From Albugo candida (Eukaryota; Oomycota; Peronosporomycetes; Albuginales; Albuginaceae), in assembly GCA_905220665.1 (NCBI GenBank), contig CAJNAR010000028.1, positions 144,332 to 208,331 on the forward strand: DNA of 64,000 nt. Direction: 5' to 3'. Of the stretch, positions 1 to 10,895 are shown one piece after another. Every line of letters begins with the position of its first letter. Positions within the stretch are counted from its first letter, which is position 1. Both the position numbers and the translations under genes were made by a program. Below the pieces are notes generated by a model that did not search any database, was not told the origin of the DNA, and saw only the letters and a list, made by a program, of their open reading frames with translations.

Positions 1-177
1 GATCTTTACTTGTATAAGTTTATTTATTTCGAAATACGTAGATACTGCATAATATCATTATATAAAAAGCAAGAGAAATCAAAGAATGCAAAAAGGAAAT
101 GGACGACTTTATGAACTGCAACAATGCTTTTGCTTCATAAAGCAGACCGCCACTCATCCCAAAACGGCAATACTCCT

Positions 178-3100
178 TCATTTCTCTTCAAATTGCGTCA
201 AGTCGAGCGTCAGCGATTTTGAACGCTGCGTTGCTATATCTTTGCAAATGCCAACCAGTGAGTCAGCTTTCTCGTAAAAAAGATCTTTGAGTGAGATGAC
301 AATACATTGTACACCACAATTGGCAATGAAATTCGACACTTTGTTGACATTCACATTGTCCAAAGCTGCGTCGACCTCATCGAGGATGAAAAATGGCGAC
401 GGACGATATGTGTGGATAGCGAAAAGCAAAGCCAATGCTGCGACTGTTTTCTCACCACCAGACAGTTGCTCCATTTCTCTGAATCGTTTCATCGGCGGCA
501 TTGCATGGTACTTGATGCCATTCAAGTACGGTTCTTCGGTGTTTTCAAGACTCAAATACGCGGTACCACCCAGCAAATGCTTGGAACTTTTTGTCAGTTG
601 CTTGTAAGTCTCGTCAATCACATTTGACACATGATTGAATGCCTCCATAAATCGATCGTATCGAACCGATTTTATCTCTTCAAACTTTGTTGTAGCCTCA
701 TGACACTGCTGTTTGATTCGTTCTAGCTCGGTCTCTTCTTTGGCTATACGTGCGAGTATTTCTTCGTATTTGTCCAAGGCCCGCATGTTTGGCTGCATTC
801 GCTCAAGCTCCGACTGCAATTCGGTTATTTGTTCTTCAAATTTGGCATTCGCTTTGTTGTACGCCTCGGTTTTGTCGATCAGCACACTCTTGTCCTTGAC
901 TGAGGCAAAGTCGATATTGAGACCGATGTGTGCGTTTTCACCAAGGCCCAACTCACTGGCTTCAGCTTCAGCGCTATCGCTTAACGTGGCTCGATCTTGC
1001 TCTTCGCCGTTCACTGGTAAGCTCACTTGATCCAAATTCGAACGTCGTAGGATCTCGCGTTGTTGCTCATACAAGTATTCTAATCGTGTTTCTTCATTGG
1101 TAAGTCGTTTGGCTATTTCACTCTTTTTCTTCTCAACGTCCGACTTCTCTTCCGCTTTCGATTGCAATTCACTTTCAAGATCATCCACTTTTTTCGTCAA
1201 AGCTTTAAGCGCCTTTTCTTGTTCTTTTTTCTCATTCTCCACATCACAAAGTGAGTTTTCAAGCTCGGTTTCCTCACGCGTAAGCTTCTCGAGCATTTCC
1301 TTTCCATGTTTGATTTTCTCGTTGATTTGCTGCAAGGACTCATCATACTTTTGTGATCTCAAGTAGGCAATCTAATGCATCAGGAAATATTAACAGCAGC
1401 CGTTGTGAAAGAGAACGAAAATACTTACTTGTGCTTCGATTTTGGCGATATGCTCTGTAAGCTTCCGTTTTGTTTCCAACTTTTGCTGATGCTGTTTGAC
1501 ATTGTTCTCTTCATAAACTCGGATACTTGGTATTCCTAGTCGTTTACTGAAATCCGCAAACATAGCGTCCTCGATAGTATGAATTTCTTCCTCCATTGCG
1601 TCGATTTGTCCTTGTCGTTCAGCAGTTGCCTTCTCGTACTTTTCAATCTCTGGCTTCAGTATCGTTTCATTTCTGGTCTGAGCGTCCGATAGTCGAGAGA
1701 CAATACTCGGTTTCTTCGCTTCTGTCGTAATTAATTCAGCTTTTGCGTATCGGATCCGATTCTGTAGTTCTTCCAATTCCACTCGTAGCGTCAAAACAGT
1801 CGAATAAGACGAGCCGTGACTATTGAGAGCATGCAAGGCGTCATAAATCTCGTTTTTGCGAGTTTGTAACTCTTCAATCTCTTTTTCATCCCATCTTCCA
1901 GCACGAGATAAATCGCGCTGTGTACGACCTCCAGTCATACTTCCATTTTTATTGACCACCATACCATTCAGTGTGACTGCTTTCACTTTTTCACCCTTCA
2001 CAAAGCACAAAGCTCGTGCGGATTCAATTGTATCGCATACAACAGTATCCGCGACTGCATACAAAAGCGCGGGCTCAAATTCGGGCTCGTACTCAATTGT
2101 GTCCAAAACTAGCTTGGTATTGTTCCCGAGAGTTCGAAATCGCTCGTTGATAGGTTTCACGCGAATTTTGTCCAAAGGAATGAACGATGCAGTGCCAAGA
2201 CGAGATTCTCGAAGATACTTGATACAGTCTTGACCCGTTTTGTAATCATTCACTACGAGTGCATCGAGGTGTCTGCCGATTGCGACTGTGAGAGCCATAT
2301 TGTACTTGCGCTGCACGGGTTTGCAGAGATCAGCAAGGCGACCTCGAACTCCAGGATAGAGACGCTGAAGTGTTTCGATAGTTTCATTTTTACGGGAATC
2401 TGCTTGATATTGACGTTTCTCATCTCTCAATAATTGCAGCTTTTGATTCACGTTATCGTAGTCCTTTTCCAATTGTTCACGCCGCTTTGCCTCATTCCGT
2501 ATCTACTCAAAAAAAATTGAGCAATTGAAAGACGACGTGGAAACAGATATAAAGCACCTCATTCTCTGCTTGTCGGATCTTTTTCTCGATGTCATTGATT
2601 GCCCGATTTATCTCGGCTATGTCCTCTTTGAGCTAAACACTCAGAGACGGTCAATGCCATACATAGAGGTGACATTCGACGTACGTGATTGATCTTTGAA
2701 TCAACATCCTTGAGATCTTCCGTTAAAACCGACACAACATTGTCATTGTCACTGCATTCTTGGATGAGAAGTTCTTTTTTCTGCTCGTCCGCGGATAATT
2801 GACGTTTGATCGATTCCCATTTACTTCGTAAGATATTGGTTCGCACTTGTACAGCTTCTCGTATCCGATGATACTCATCCAATTGTTTTCCTTCCATGAC
2901 AACATTTTCCTTGTCGGATCCGCTTTGCCTACTCAACTGCTGCTCGAAATCGTTCTGAGCTTCTTTTAGCTCATCCAGGTCTCGTTGCAGGTTTGAAATC
3001 TCTTCCTCCTTTTTGACTGCTTTCGCTTTTGTTTTACTTTGATTCTGACGAGCTTCCTCAAGCTGCTTGACGCAAAATGATCTTTTCTGTTCAAGTTGGA

Positions 3101-4140
3101 TCACCTTTGGCTGTAATTTTTCCACTTTTTTCCGCAAAGATCGAAGAGTTTCACGCGTTTTATTCACTTCTCTCAATCTATTCGAATGCGCCTTTTTCTT
3201 GTCTTTATACTCACTTAGCATTGCTTCCTCTTTTGTACTGAACGCAGCCAAGTCTTCTTCAATACTTTTCGATTCCGTTTTATGTGTCTCGATTTTTTTC
3301 GAAACCTGGAACAATTGCCACAAGTAATGCTCAACTTTGATATCGTTCTACGTATGGAAAAAGTAGTGTCGATCTCTTCCCCACTCAATCCATTCAGACA
3401 TACCAGTTGTCCTTGCTTCGCTTCATACTCCTTTGCTTCTTCCCTTTGCTCTTTAACCAGCCGTTTTTCAGCCACTAGACCTTTCTTCTTTTGATACGCA
3501 AAGATCGTATTTTCCTCAGCGAGTACTTTTGCTACCATCAGCTCATCATATTGTTTTCTACAATTGAATTCAGCTTTTGAATAGAGACAATATAGCGAGC
3601 GTACCTTTTCTCATCTGAAAATGAAATCTGCTCAAACAGTTTTGAAAGTTCTTCCGGTTTTTTCGACGCGATAGCTTCGACATCTCCCTGAAACACTAAA
3701 AAGTTGCGCGCCTTTACGAGAACTCCAATGGACTTCAATTCATTTTGATACGTATCCCACGACACTTCTTCAGCATTGTAATGATAGCTGGAAACTCCTT
3801 TAGAAGAAATTCGACGACCAAAGAGTATCTCGTTCGATTTGGCGGGTGGAAGGTCATTTTCAGTCGAATAGACCAATGTCACGTGTGCTCCTTTTTTCAG
3901 CTCATTCGGATTTGTGTCTGTGGTATTCGGAGACGGAGATTTATGGATAAGGTCTTTTAATTGAGTTGATCGCAAATGTCGACTATTTACTCCCAATACG
4001 AAACTTATGGCGTCCATCAAATTTGATTTTCCTGAGCCGTTCGGTCCAATCACCGCTGTGAAACGAGAAAATGGACCAATAACATGTTTACCACCATACG
4101 ACTTGAAATCTTCCAATTCCAAGCGAGTTATATGACCCAT
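178..4140 (-). CDS. SMC1: Structural maintenance of chromosomes protein 1 (cohesin SMC1)
   Basis: Core ATPase of the cohesin ring that holds sister chromatids together in the nucleus; its family partner is SMC3. The first exon (from ATG at 4140) opens with MGHITRLELEDFKSYGG and a Walker A GPNGSGKSN, followed by the SMC1-type LRSTQLKDLIHK segment. Long coiled-coil arms follow, then a hinge (VRGRLADLCKPVQRKYNMA, GRHLDALVVNDYKTGQDCI), a second coiled coil, and the C-terminal signature LSGGEKTVAALALLFAIH with Walker B FFILDEVDAALDN. Five short GT-AG introns (near 3555-3602, 3350-3400, 2632-2682, 2505-2559 and 1373-1427) restore one continuous frame of about the usual 1,200 residues. For example, FSDEK joins KQYDELMVAK. 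The stop is at 178. It appears intact. Both ATPase halves and the hinge match SMC1 better than SMC3, so the call is secure; exact splice sites are inferred. Confidence 0.95.
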
Positions 4141-5659
4141 CGAGTCTTCCAGATATGATTGATTCTTATATAAGTAACAAGTGAGATTTCTTTTTTGCGC
4201 AATATTGCTTTTAGGAATTGGTGATTTCTACCACTGAAAATGCGTATTTTTTATAATATCTACGTATTTGGCCAATTAGAAGGTGCAAAGGATGGAAGCC
4301 TATCCGATCTGATGCATCCGTGAACGTGCTCGAGACTACCTACTGGCTAAGAGGCTATGAAAGAGGATCTGCTGCTGCGTGCATCCTGAGAGGGTACATG
4401 GTATCGATAAGGATGCTCCTGATAGAAGCAAAGTCAATTCGTAGAAGAGAATCGAATAAAAATACGTGTGCTCCAGCGTTACTGTACCAATGTATCATAA
4501 AGCAGAATTCTGTACTCTGACATGCAGAGTATATCACTCTCATCAGCACATATCTTTCACACACTCTGTTGTCCGTCTTTTCCTTCGTAGCACAGTTTTC
4601 ACAACGACGATCTGTATCAACCCCTCTTTAACAGAAGAGAAACCCCGCATTTTCTTCTCGCTCTTTGAAGCGATTCTTCGGCTGGATTTCTGGCTCACAT
4701 CTTATCTTAGCTTGTATTACCCTACCTTGGATTTTGACGATGATTTACCGATCTTTGGAGTGATAACTCAGCAGCCTCGCACCTTATCAGTTGGCAACAT
4801 GTATCTGATCTTGGCGTCCGTCTATTGTGATACCGCCTCCGCGTAGCTCCTAGGATAATTCGAGATCCTGTACAACCACACCCACCACCGAGCTGTTCCT
4901 TGTAGCGTAAACGCTTTTTCCGTAGATTTTTTGATTCCCCGAGCTCCCCCCCACTCATCAAGACTTTTCCGACTGTAGCAGAATGAACTCGACACAGGTA
5001 ATAGTTGCACACGCATTTGCTGAATGTCTGCAAATAGGTCTATAAAGTATTTAATTATTTACGAGCAGCGGTAGATTCAAATTAATTCTGACGAAAGGAG
5101 AGGATTCTATCGATCATCGAAAGGAGTACGAAGCGGAATGTATCTCTTGTCGAAATATTGCGCATATATATAATCATTTCGAATTGTTCAATTTATCGTA
5201 TCGCGCAATATCCTTAGTAGATATCTAGCTAAATCGACTTCATAAAAGTCGGCGATCGCATGGCGGCCCATTTATTTATGCTCACAAGTTCTTGCCTATA
5301 AATCATCTATAAGAAACATTGTGTCCTTAACTCACCAGACGATGGCAATCCTATCCTATAATATAAACGGCCTATTCTCTATCATTATACTATGCCCCTG
5401 ACAGCCTTAAGAAATGTCCCACCTGCCCGAAATGCACAGCTTCTGCTCGTATTACTCTCGATAATACGGCATCAGAGCGCGATTCAAGGCCCACAATTCT
5501 ATTTGATGTAATGGTGGACCCATCAAAACCGTCCAATGTATAATAATTCGCATGACGTAGCGGTGATAGCTGCATATTTAAATCGTAGCAGTGAGAATGC
5601 ATTTCGCTAATATTTAAATATACTCTAAAAACTGCCGCACTGAATTTAGACTTGAATCA
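4141..5659. other. Intergenic region between divergent SMC1 and CEP164-like genes
   Basis: About 1.5 kb separating two divergent start codons. It is AT-rich and must hold both promoters. Several short ORFs occur on both strands (for example 126 codons at 4466-4846), but they overlap each other, have low-complexity or erratic composition and show no domain I recognise. No tRNA, repeat or mobile element was seen. Confidence 0.5.
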
Positions 5660-8275
5660 ATGAACACTCAAAGTGCAGAATTTCAGGCCGCTCTTCACGA
5701 TCATGCAAAAGCTCTCGGTGTCGATCCATTTTTAGAGCGACATTTGCTTACAATCGTACAGGAAGCCCTTCTTGCTGAGCTTCCTGTTGGGTGGGAACAA
5801 GGTCAGACAGACGATGGAACGCCTTACTACTTTCACGCAGAAACAGAGCAAAGCACGTGGGAACACCCTTTGGACGAACACTACCGCCAAGAGGTTCAGT
5901 TGGCGAAAGAAAAAACACGTTCGGCGCTCTCTTCAGAGGCTCCGATTCAATTGACAAATGCACACGAAACAGAGCATATCAAGCCGAAAAACAGGTCACT
6001 TGGCTTTGGCCGAGATACGTCATGGCTCTTAGACGAAGAGATTGTCGTCGAGCATCCTGTAAGCGATACAAAAGAGGTGAGTATTCGCTTCACAATGGAG
6101 GAAAAAATCAAACTTGAGAACGATTTGGAGAAAACTCGAAACGCGTTGCAAAAGGCTCAACAAGCAGCGAAAGAAACGAGTTATTATAAAATGAAATTAG
6201 CTGATAGTAAAGTGAGCCATCAGAGGCTAAAGGAGGCATCTCAGACGCTGGAACGCTCGCTGGAGGTGCAAATTGGCATTTCCAAAGAACGATTCGAGTG
6301 TATTTGCATGGCTGGTGAGGAAGTGCTTCAGGCACAATTGCAAGTCCAGCAAGGACGTATCATTCTCTCGAGATCAAAGGAGGCTTACAACGTGATCGAA
6401 CAAGAATTGAAGCGTTTTAAAAGCATCACAAAGCAGCGAGAATCCGAATTCTCCGACCAATTGGAGACTTTGCAGTTGCAACAGATTCGTACAAAGTCAC
6501 AGGAAGCCGAAGAATCAGCTCAGGCGCTCCAGGACGCACAAAGTCAGCTCGTATTGGAGCGAACCCTACAAAAGGATGAAGATCATAAACAGCTTATCAA
6601 ACTGCAAGAAGAGCTCGTTCAAAGCATGAAAAGTGTATCGGAATCGAAAGAAATCGCACAAAAGCGTTTTCTCGAGGTGCAAGAGCTCCAACTGCTGCTC
6701 TCCGATGCAAACACTCGAGCGTCTAATTCGAATGAAGACAAGCTGACAGCTTTGACCGGGTACGAGGCTTCCCGTCAGCAAGATGAGAAGACAATTGAGG
6801 CGCTGAGACTTGAGAAACGAGGCTTGGAATCAGCATTGGAGCGAGAGCGTCTCTCTCATGCTCGTTCACATGAAGAAGCGGAGAAATGGCAGCACTGTGA
6901 GCGAGTACGTGTAGAGGATCAGCTGGCTCATTCACAGCGCCAAGTTTCGGACGCAGAAGCTCAGAAACGCGAATGGCAGAATCAGGTCGTCAAACTCCAA
7001 GATCAGATTGTCGCTTTGAACGCCAAATGGCAAAATGAACTCGTGGACGCACAGCAACAAGCTCGAGCAATGTATCATTCCCAGCAAGTTCGACTGGAAA
7101 AGCAAGTCGAGCGTCTTGAGCGAGAGCTTGAAGACGCGTTGAATGGCTTCCAGGACGCTCAAAGCAAATTAAGGGATTGCAGGCAACAAATATCTTTGGA
7201 AAAGCATCACATCCAACAGATCGCTTTGGATTTGGACGATAAGACACGATGGGAAGCCACGTTACGTCTCGAGAAAGAAAAGCTCATCGAGGAACTCCAT
7301 TCCACCAGGTGCCAGCTTGCAAGTCTTCAGGTCGATTTCAAGAGCCTCAAGCACGAGAAAACGGACGAGAAGGAGCGATTTCACGTCCGAATTCGAGAAT
7401 TGGAATCGAGGCTCAAGCAGAAAGAGTATGACATATTACGTCTGGAAGAATGTGCTACCAAAGCCGAATCCTGGAGGCAAAGGGAAGCCAAACGCGTCGA
7501 AGACCGAAATTGCCAAATACTTCGACTCTCGGAGGAAATTGCGCACAGCAAACAGCAGAATTCGGTCGAATTGGATTTGAAGAAGGAATTGCTGGATGCT
7601 CAACAAGCACTCTGTGATCTCCAGCGACACTCGGATGATCGAGAACGTCACCATCAGAAGCAATTCCAAGAACTTGAGCAATCCATCGCATCGCAATTAC
7701 CGCAGTTGGCCTCTAAATGTGTGTCTCGAGCCAGCGAAAAATGGACTGAGAAATGCAAAGAAATGATGCACAATCAGCGCGAGACGCTTCTCCGCCAAGC
7801 GAAAGACGAGCGAGAGAATCTGATCCAAACATTTGATTGTCGTGAGAAGGAATGGACGCAAACTCATTCCCGCATCGTTGAAGAGTCTGAAATTTTGCGT
7901 CGAGATTTGCGGAAGATGGAAAATGTCAATGAACTTTTATCACAACAGCTGCAAATGCAATGGACCCGAACCCAAAACTCTATCTCAACGCCACGGACGA
8001 TCTTTGTGCAGCCAAATAAATCACCTCACGTGAGTCCCTTGTGGCCCAAAGTCGCAGCCGCATGGGAGAAGCCGATCGTAACCGAAGAAATGACTTTAAG
8101 GAATTGTGACTTCGAGCGTCCAGTTGACAGCAAGCAATTGGAAGCAGAAGAGAAGGAATTACTCCGATCATTGGAATCATTGGGCAAAGCAAATGTATCG
8201 CGAAAAATCGATTGCAGCGAATGTGAGTCTTCCACTTGGTATCGTAAAGATTACTGGCGGCACAAGTATCAATGA
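5660..8275 (+). CDS. CEP164-like WW-domain coiled-coil centriole protein
   Basis: Single-exon 871-residue protein. Residues 1-35 (LHDHAKALGVDPFLERHLL) and the WW domain at about 37-72 (LPVGWEQGQTDDGTPYYFH, then STWEHPLDEHYR) match the N-terminus of animal CEP164, which has the same acidic helix followed by a WW motif ending in WDHPCDEHYR. The rest, from about residue 140 to 790, is almost unbroken coiled coil rich in Glu, Gln, Lys and Arg. In animals CEP164 sits on the distal appendages of the mother centriole and docks it to the membrane for cilium formation. Here that would fit the basal bodies of zoospores (inference). It is shorter than human CEP164 (about 1,460 residues). The short Cys-containing tail (CSECESSTWYRKDYWRHK) has no assigned role. 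Other WW/coiled-coil proteins are possible, but the DEHYR extension is telling. Confidence 0.75.
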   Translation: MNTQSAEFQAALHDHAKALGVDPFLERHLLTIVQEALLAELPVGWEQGQTDDGTPYYFHAETEQSTWEHPLDEHYRQEVQLAKEKTRSALSSEAPIQLTNAHETEHIKPKNRSLGFGRDTSWLLDEEIVVEHPVSDTKEVSIRFTMEEKIKLENDLEKTRNALQKAQQAAKETSYYKMKLADSKVSHQRLKEASQTLERSLEVQIGISKERFECICMAGEEVLQAQLQVQQGRIILSRSKEAYNVIEQELKRFKSITKQRESEFSDQLETLQLQQIRTKSQEAEESAQALQDAQSQLVLERTLQKDEDHKQLIKLQEELVQSMKSVSESKEIAQKRFLEVQELQLLLSDANTRASNSNEDKLTALTGYEASRQQDEKTIEALRLEKRGLESALERERLSHARSHEEAEKWQHCERVRVEDQLAHSQRQVSDAEAQKREWQNQVVKLQDQIVALNAKWQNELVDAQQQARAMYHSQQVRLEKQVERLERELEDALNGFQDAQSKLRDCRQQISLEKHHIQQIALDLDDKTRWEATLRLEKEKLIEELHSTRCQLASLQVDFKSLKHEKTDEKERFHVRIRELESRLKQKEYDILRLEECATKAESWRQREAKRVEDRNCQILRLSEEIAHSKQQNSVELDLKKELLDAQQALCDLQRHSDDRERHHQKQFQELEQSIASQLPQLASKCVSRASEKWTEKCKEMMHNQRETLLRQAKDERENLIQTFDCREKEWTQTHSRIVEESEILRRDLRKMENVNELLSQQLQMQWTRTQNSISTPRTIFVQPNKSPHVSPLWPKVAAAWEKPIVTEEMTLRNCDFERPVDSKQLEAEEKELLRSLESLGKANVSRKIDCSECESSTWYRKDYWRHKYQ

Positions 8276-8351
8276 GCTGATTTTAATTTTTTTTTCGTAA
8301 GTCCATCATCGATCGATCCCATCGATTGCTCTTCTTCCACTACAACAGAGT

Positions 8352-9571
8352 TCAGGGGGAGATTTGGAGATCTGAGCGATACGTACCGAATGAGAACCAG
8401 TTTTCAGCATGGAAATGCTCCGACGAAGTAATCGTTGGAATTGTCGATAGATTGTTCACTTGGAAGCATCGAAGGTACGGGCTGTGGCGATACGATATAA
8501 CGACTTGCGTGTGTTCAGACTGCGAGCATTCTGGTAAGAAAGTGGCATCCAGAGGCTCGCTTTCGAGCGTGAGAGTCCCATACATCGATGTGGACGTGCT
8601 GTCTGCAATTATTTCCAATTTTGGAGACTTATCTTCCGATCTGATACTTCTCAACAAAGCAAAATGGACGCCCATAATCACTGCAATACAATCTGTAAAT
8701 GGACATATTGCCAGCTTACAGGCATCAATTTGCGTGCTTTCAGAGTCATACAATGTTTTGGAATCCAACAGCGTTGAATTCATGTAATCCCAAAGCTTGA
8801 TGGTGCCGTCTTTGGAGAGTGAGATCATCCAATTTTGAGCCTGGGAACGCTGGCAGCATGCGACTTGGACTACAGCCGACGAATGACCGAGGCAGTATGA
8901 CCGAATGAGAGCGGTTTGAGGGAAGTGAGACACGCGTATCTTCTCATCGCGATCAGCACTGAGAACATATCGACTTTTTGATGGATCCATGCATATATCG
9001 GTGATCATCGAGGTCGTGTGTCCAAAAAGATGATTTATTTCCATTTTGGAGCCTTCCGCATGCTCCAAGGGTATGGCCATGACCTTTCCTGTCTTCTCAC
9101 CAATCAGAATAACCTGACAGATTTTCTTTCTGTCACCTGGGGATTCCGTGAGTGCCATACAAATCGCCAGGGCATTCCGAGGAAGCGTTCTGCATGAGAT
9201 CCTATATTAATGTGGTTACAAGTGATTTGAGGAGAATTGATGTACCGATACGAGTGCAATTTCAAGGTCAAGATGGGACGCATAGTAAGAATGTAATGAT
9301 AGAGGAATCGCTCTTGAATATGTACAAGCAGGTGGATGATGTCGGGATCATAGATATCAGTAGACGCCTTGCAATTTGTCATTTCATGCAGTGAAGGCTT
9401 TGTGTTTGCCTTCTCGTTATTTGTGGATAAAGGAAACGCATACGTGGTTGCATTGCCACTTTTCATGCAGGCTATGTGTACTGTAGAGCTCCGAATCAAT
9501 AAAAGTACATTTTGAGCCCCTTTTGCGTCGTAAATACGCTGCAGCGCCGCGCTTTGACGCTTGGCCATCAA
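8352..9571 (-). CDS. TRM82: tRNA (guanine-N7)-methyltransferase non-catalytic subunit, WD40 (Trm82/WDR4)
   Basis: WD40 protein read right to left in at least two exons, with an intron around 9190-9330. The diagnostic stretch is FGHTTSMITDICMDPSKSRY, then LSADRDEKIRVSHFPQ and IRSYCLGHSSAVV, which closely follows Trm82/WDR4 proteins (family pattern: CDRDEKIRVSNYPQ...CLGHTEFV). A clear blade DGTIKLWDY follows. In the family this subunit forms a heterodimer with the methyltransferase Trm8/METTL1, which makes m7G46 in tRNA variable loops. The N-terminal exon begins MMAKRQSAALQRIYDAKGAQN; the family normally starts with a blade here. The gene ends 76 bp from the convergent CEP164-like gene. Function is secure by motif; splice sites are approximate. 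Confidence 0.82.
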
Positions 9572-9675
9572 ATTGTAAATGTGTCCGAACCCTGTGATCG
9601 AATTACCTCGCTTAAATGATAAAACACTACAAAAGGTTTTGCATCATATCGGCATATCTGATAAGTGTTCACGGA

Positions 9676-10505
9676 TCATCCGCATCCGCGTTGTTTCTCA
9701 CGTTTTTGAGTTCTTCGTTTGGCTTTTTCCTTCCGCAAACGATCTTTCTCGAGCAATTCTTTTTCACGTGCAACCTTTTTCGCATGTTCTACTTTCATTT
9801 TTTCACGTATACCGGCTTGAGCTTGATGCACACGAAGTTTATTGGTGTTTTGCTCAACAGCATCAATGGCACCTGCTGGCTTACCCTGCAATCAAATTTT
9901 AGTGGAGGAAAGACATAACAAGGTTAATACGACCTTTTCATCAATCTTGGTGATATTTCCATCCTCATCGAACTCTGCCGAAGCGCTAAATCCGTACTCG
10001 CGTATCAGGAAATCTCTTCGAGCAAGCTCATCAGGATGCCTAAGACACTGCGATTAGGATCATTTAGAAAATTGGTGGGGTTCACAGACATTTTTTGTCG
10101 CGCATGGAGCTCCTCTTGCTCTTTTGCGCACGCTACTTGTGCGGCTCGCTTTTCTTGTTCATAAAGACGAATTTGATGCAACTCTATCTCTGCTATCCGA
10201 CTCGCTTCTTTTTTTTCCAAGAGCTTTTGAGTATCAGCAACAATTTCTCTCACTTTTGCTTCCATTTCCCCCGCATTCAACAGCTTCTTTTGCTCCTCTT
10301 CCGACAGGACGCCTGTGCTCGCACTGTACAAAAACTCACAAGCATTCTGCACACGTGCACTTATATCTGAATCTTCGTCTTGTAGCATGCCCTTGACATA
10401 TTCCGTGTAAACGTCCTCATCGAGTAAAAGTGCCGATACTTTCAATCGAATCCAGTCATCCAGGGCATCGGATTGGCTCATATTGTCGAATTGCAAAATA
10501 AACAA
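9676..10505 (-). CDS. CCDC43-family coiled-coil protein
   Basis: Small protein in about three exons. The N-terminal part (MSQSDALDDWIRLKVSALLL, then DEDVYTEYVKGMLQDEDSD) resembles the PWI-like start of CCDC43 (SWLDGRLEALGVD..VYGAYILGILQ). A short intron at about 10036-10073 with a CTAAT branch-like element restores a frame reading RHPDELARRDFLIREYGF and AEFDEDGNITKIDEK. A second intron of about 45 nt near 9892-9935 leads to a basic tail (KVAREKELLEKDRLRKEKAK, KKRTQKRE-like) that also ends animal CCDC43. The family is conserved but poorly understood. The start may be 10505 or the second Met at 10481; the latter (MSQSD) looks more natural. It is the neighbour of, and convergent with nothing, but divergent from the KRE6-like gene at 10896. 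Confidence 0.62.
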
Positions 10506-10895
10506 ACGTACGAGCGGGAGACATTCCTAAATAAGCTAGAAAGCAACTTCTCTCCATTAATCGGTGTGGGATTGGTTTCTTCCTAGAAGTTCTAATCCCA
10601 GATGATGAAGGTTCAACACAACAGGGCACTTATTGTTGAAATGGTCGGAACATACATTTCCTTGTTACATTACCGACCAAAATCCTTCTGAACTCACCAA
10701 CATGCCTTCTTGCTGTCTCACCAGCGAGCATTCATGCCTGTACTATCAGTGTCTTCCGCGCAATTAAAAAAAATGCGGCCTCTGACTGAACAAGCGCCAT
10801 AAAGCTATTTATACGCGTCGCCAACGGGCAACTCGGTACAGACGCATCACAATCGATCTGATTGTACTCTGAAAGATTCCGCAACCTCTCATAAC
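10506..10895. other. Intergenic, divergent promoter region
   Basis: About 390 bp between the divergent CCDC43-like and KRE6-like genes. A CATAAAGCTATTTATACGCG stretch near 10798-10818 could serve as a TATA-type element for the KRE6-like gene, roughly 80 bp before its ATG. Nothing else was recognised. Confidence 0.35.

Noticed and set aside
4466..4846. 126-codon plus-strand ORF in the SMC1/CEP164-like spacer
   Set aside because: No domain, Cys/Ser/Thr-rich erratic composition and overlapping ORFs on the other strand; I cannot support it as a gene.
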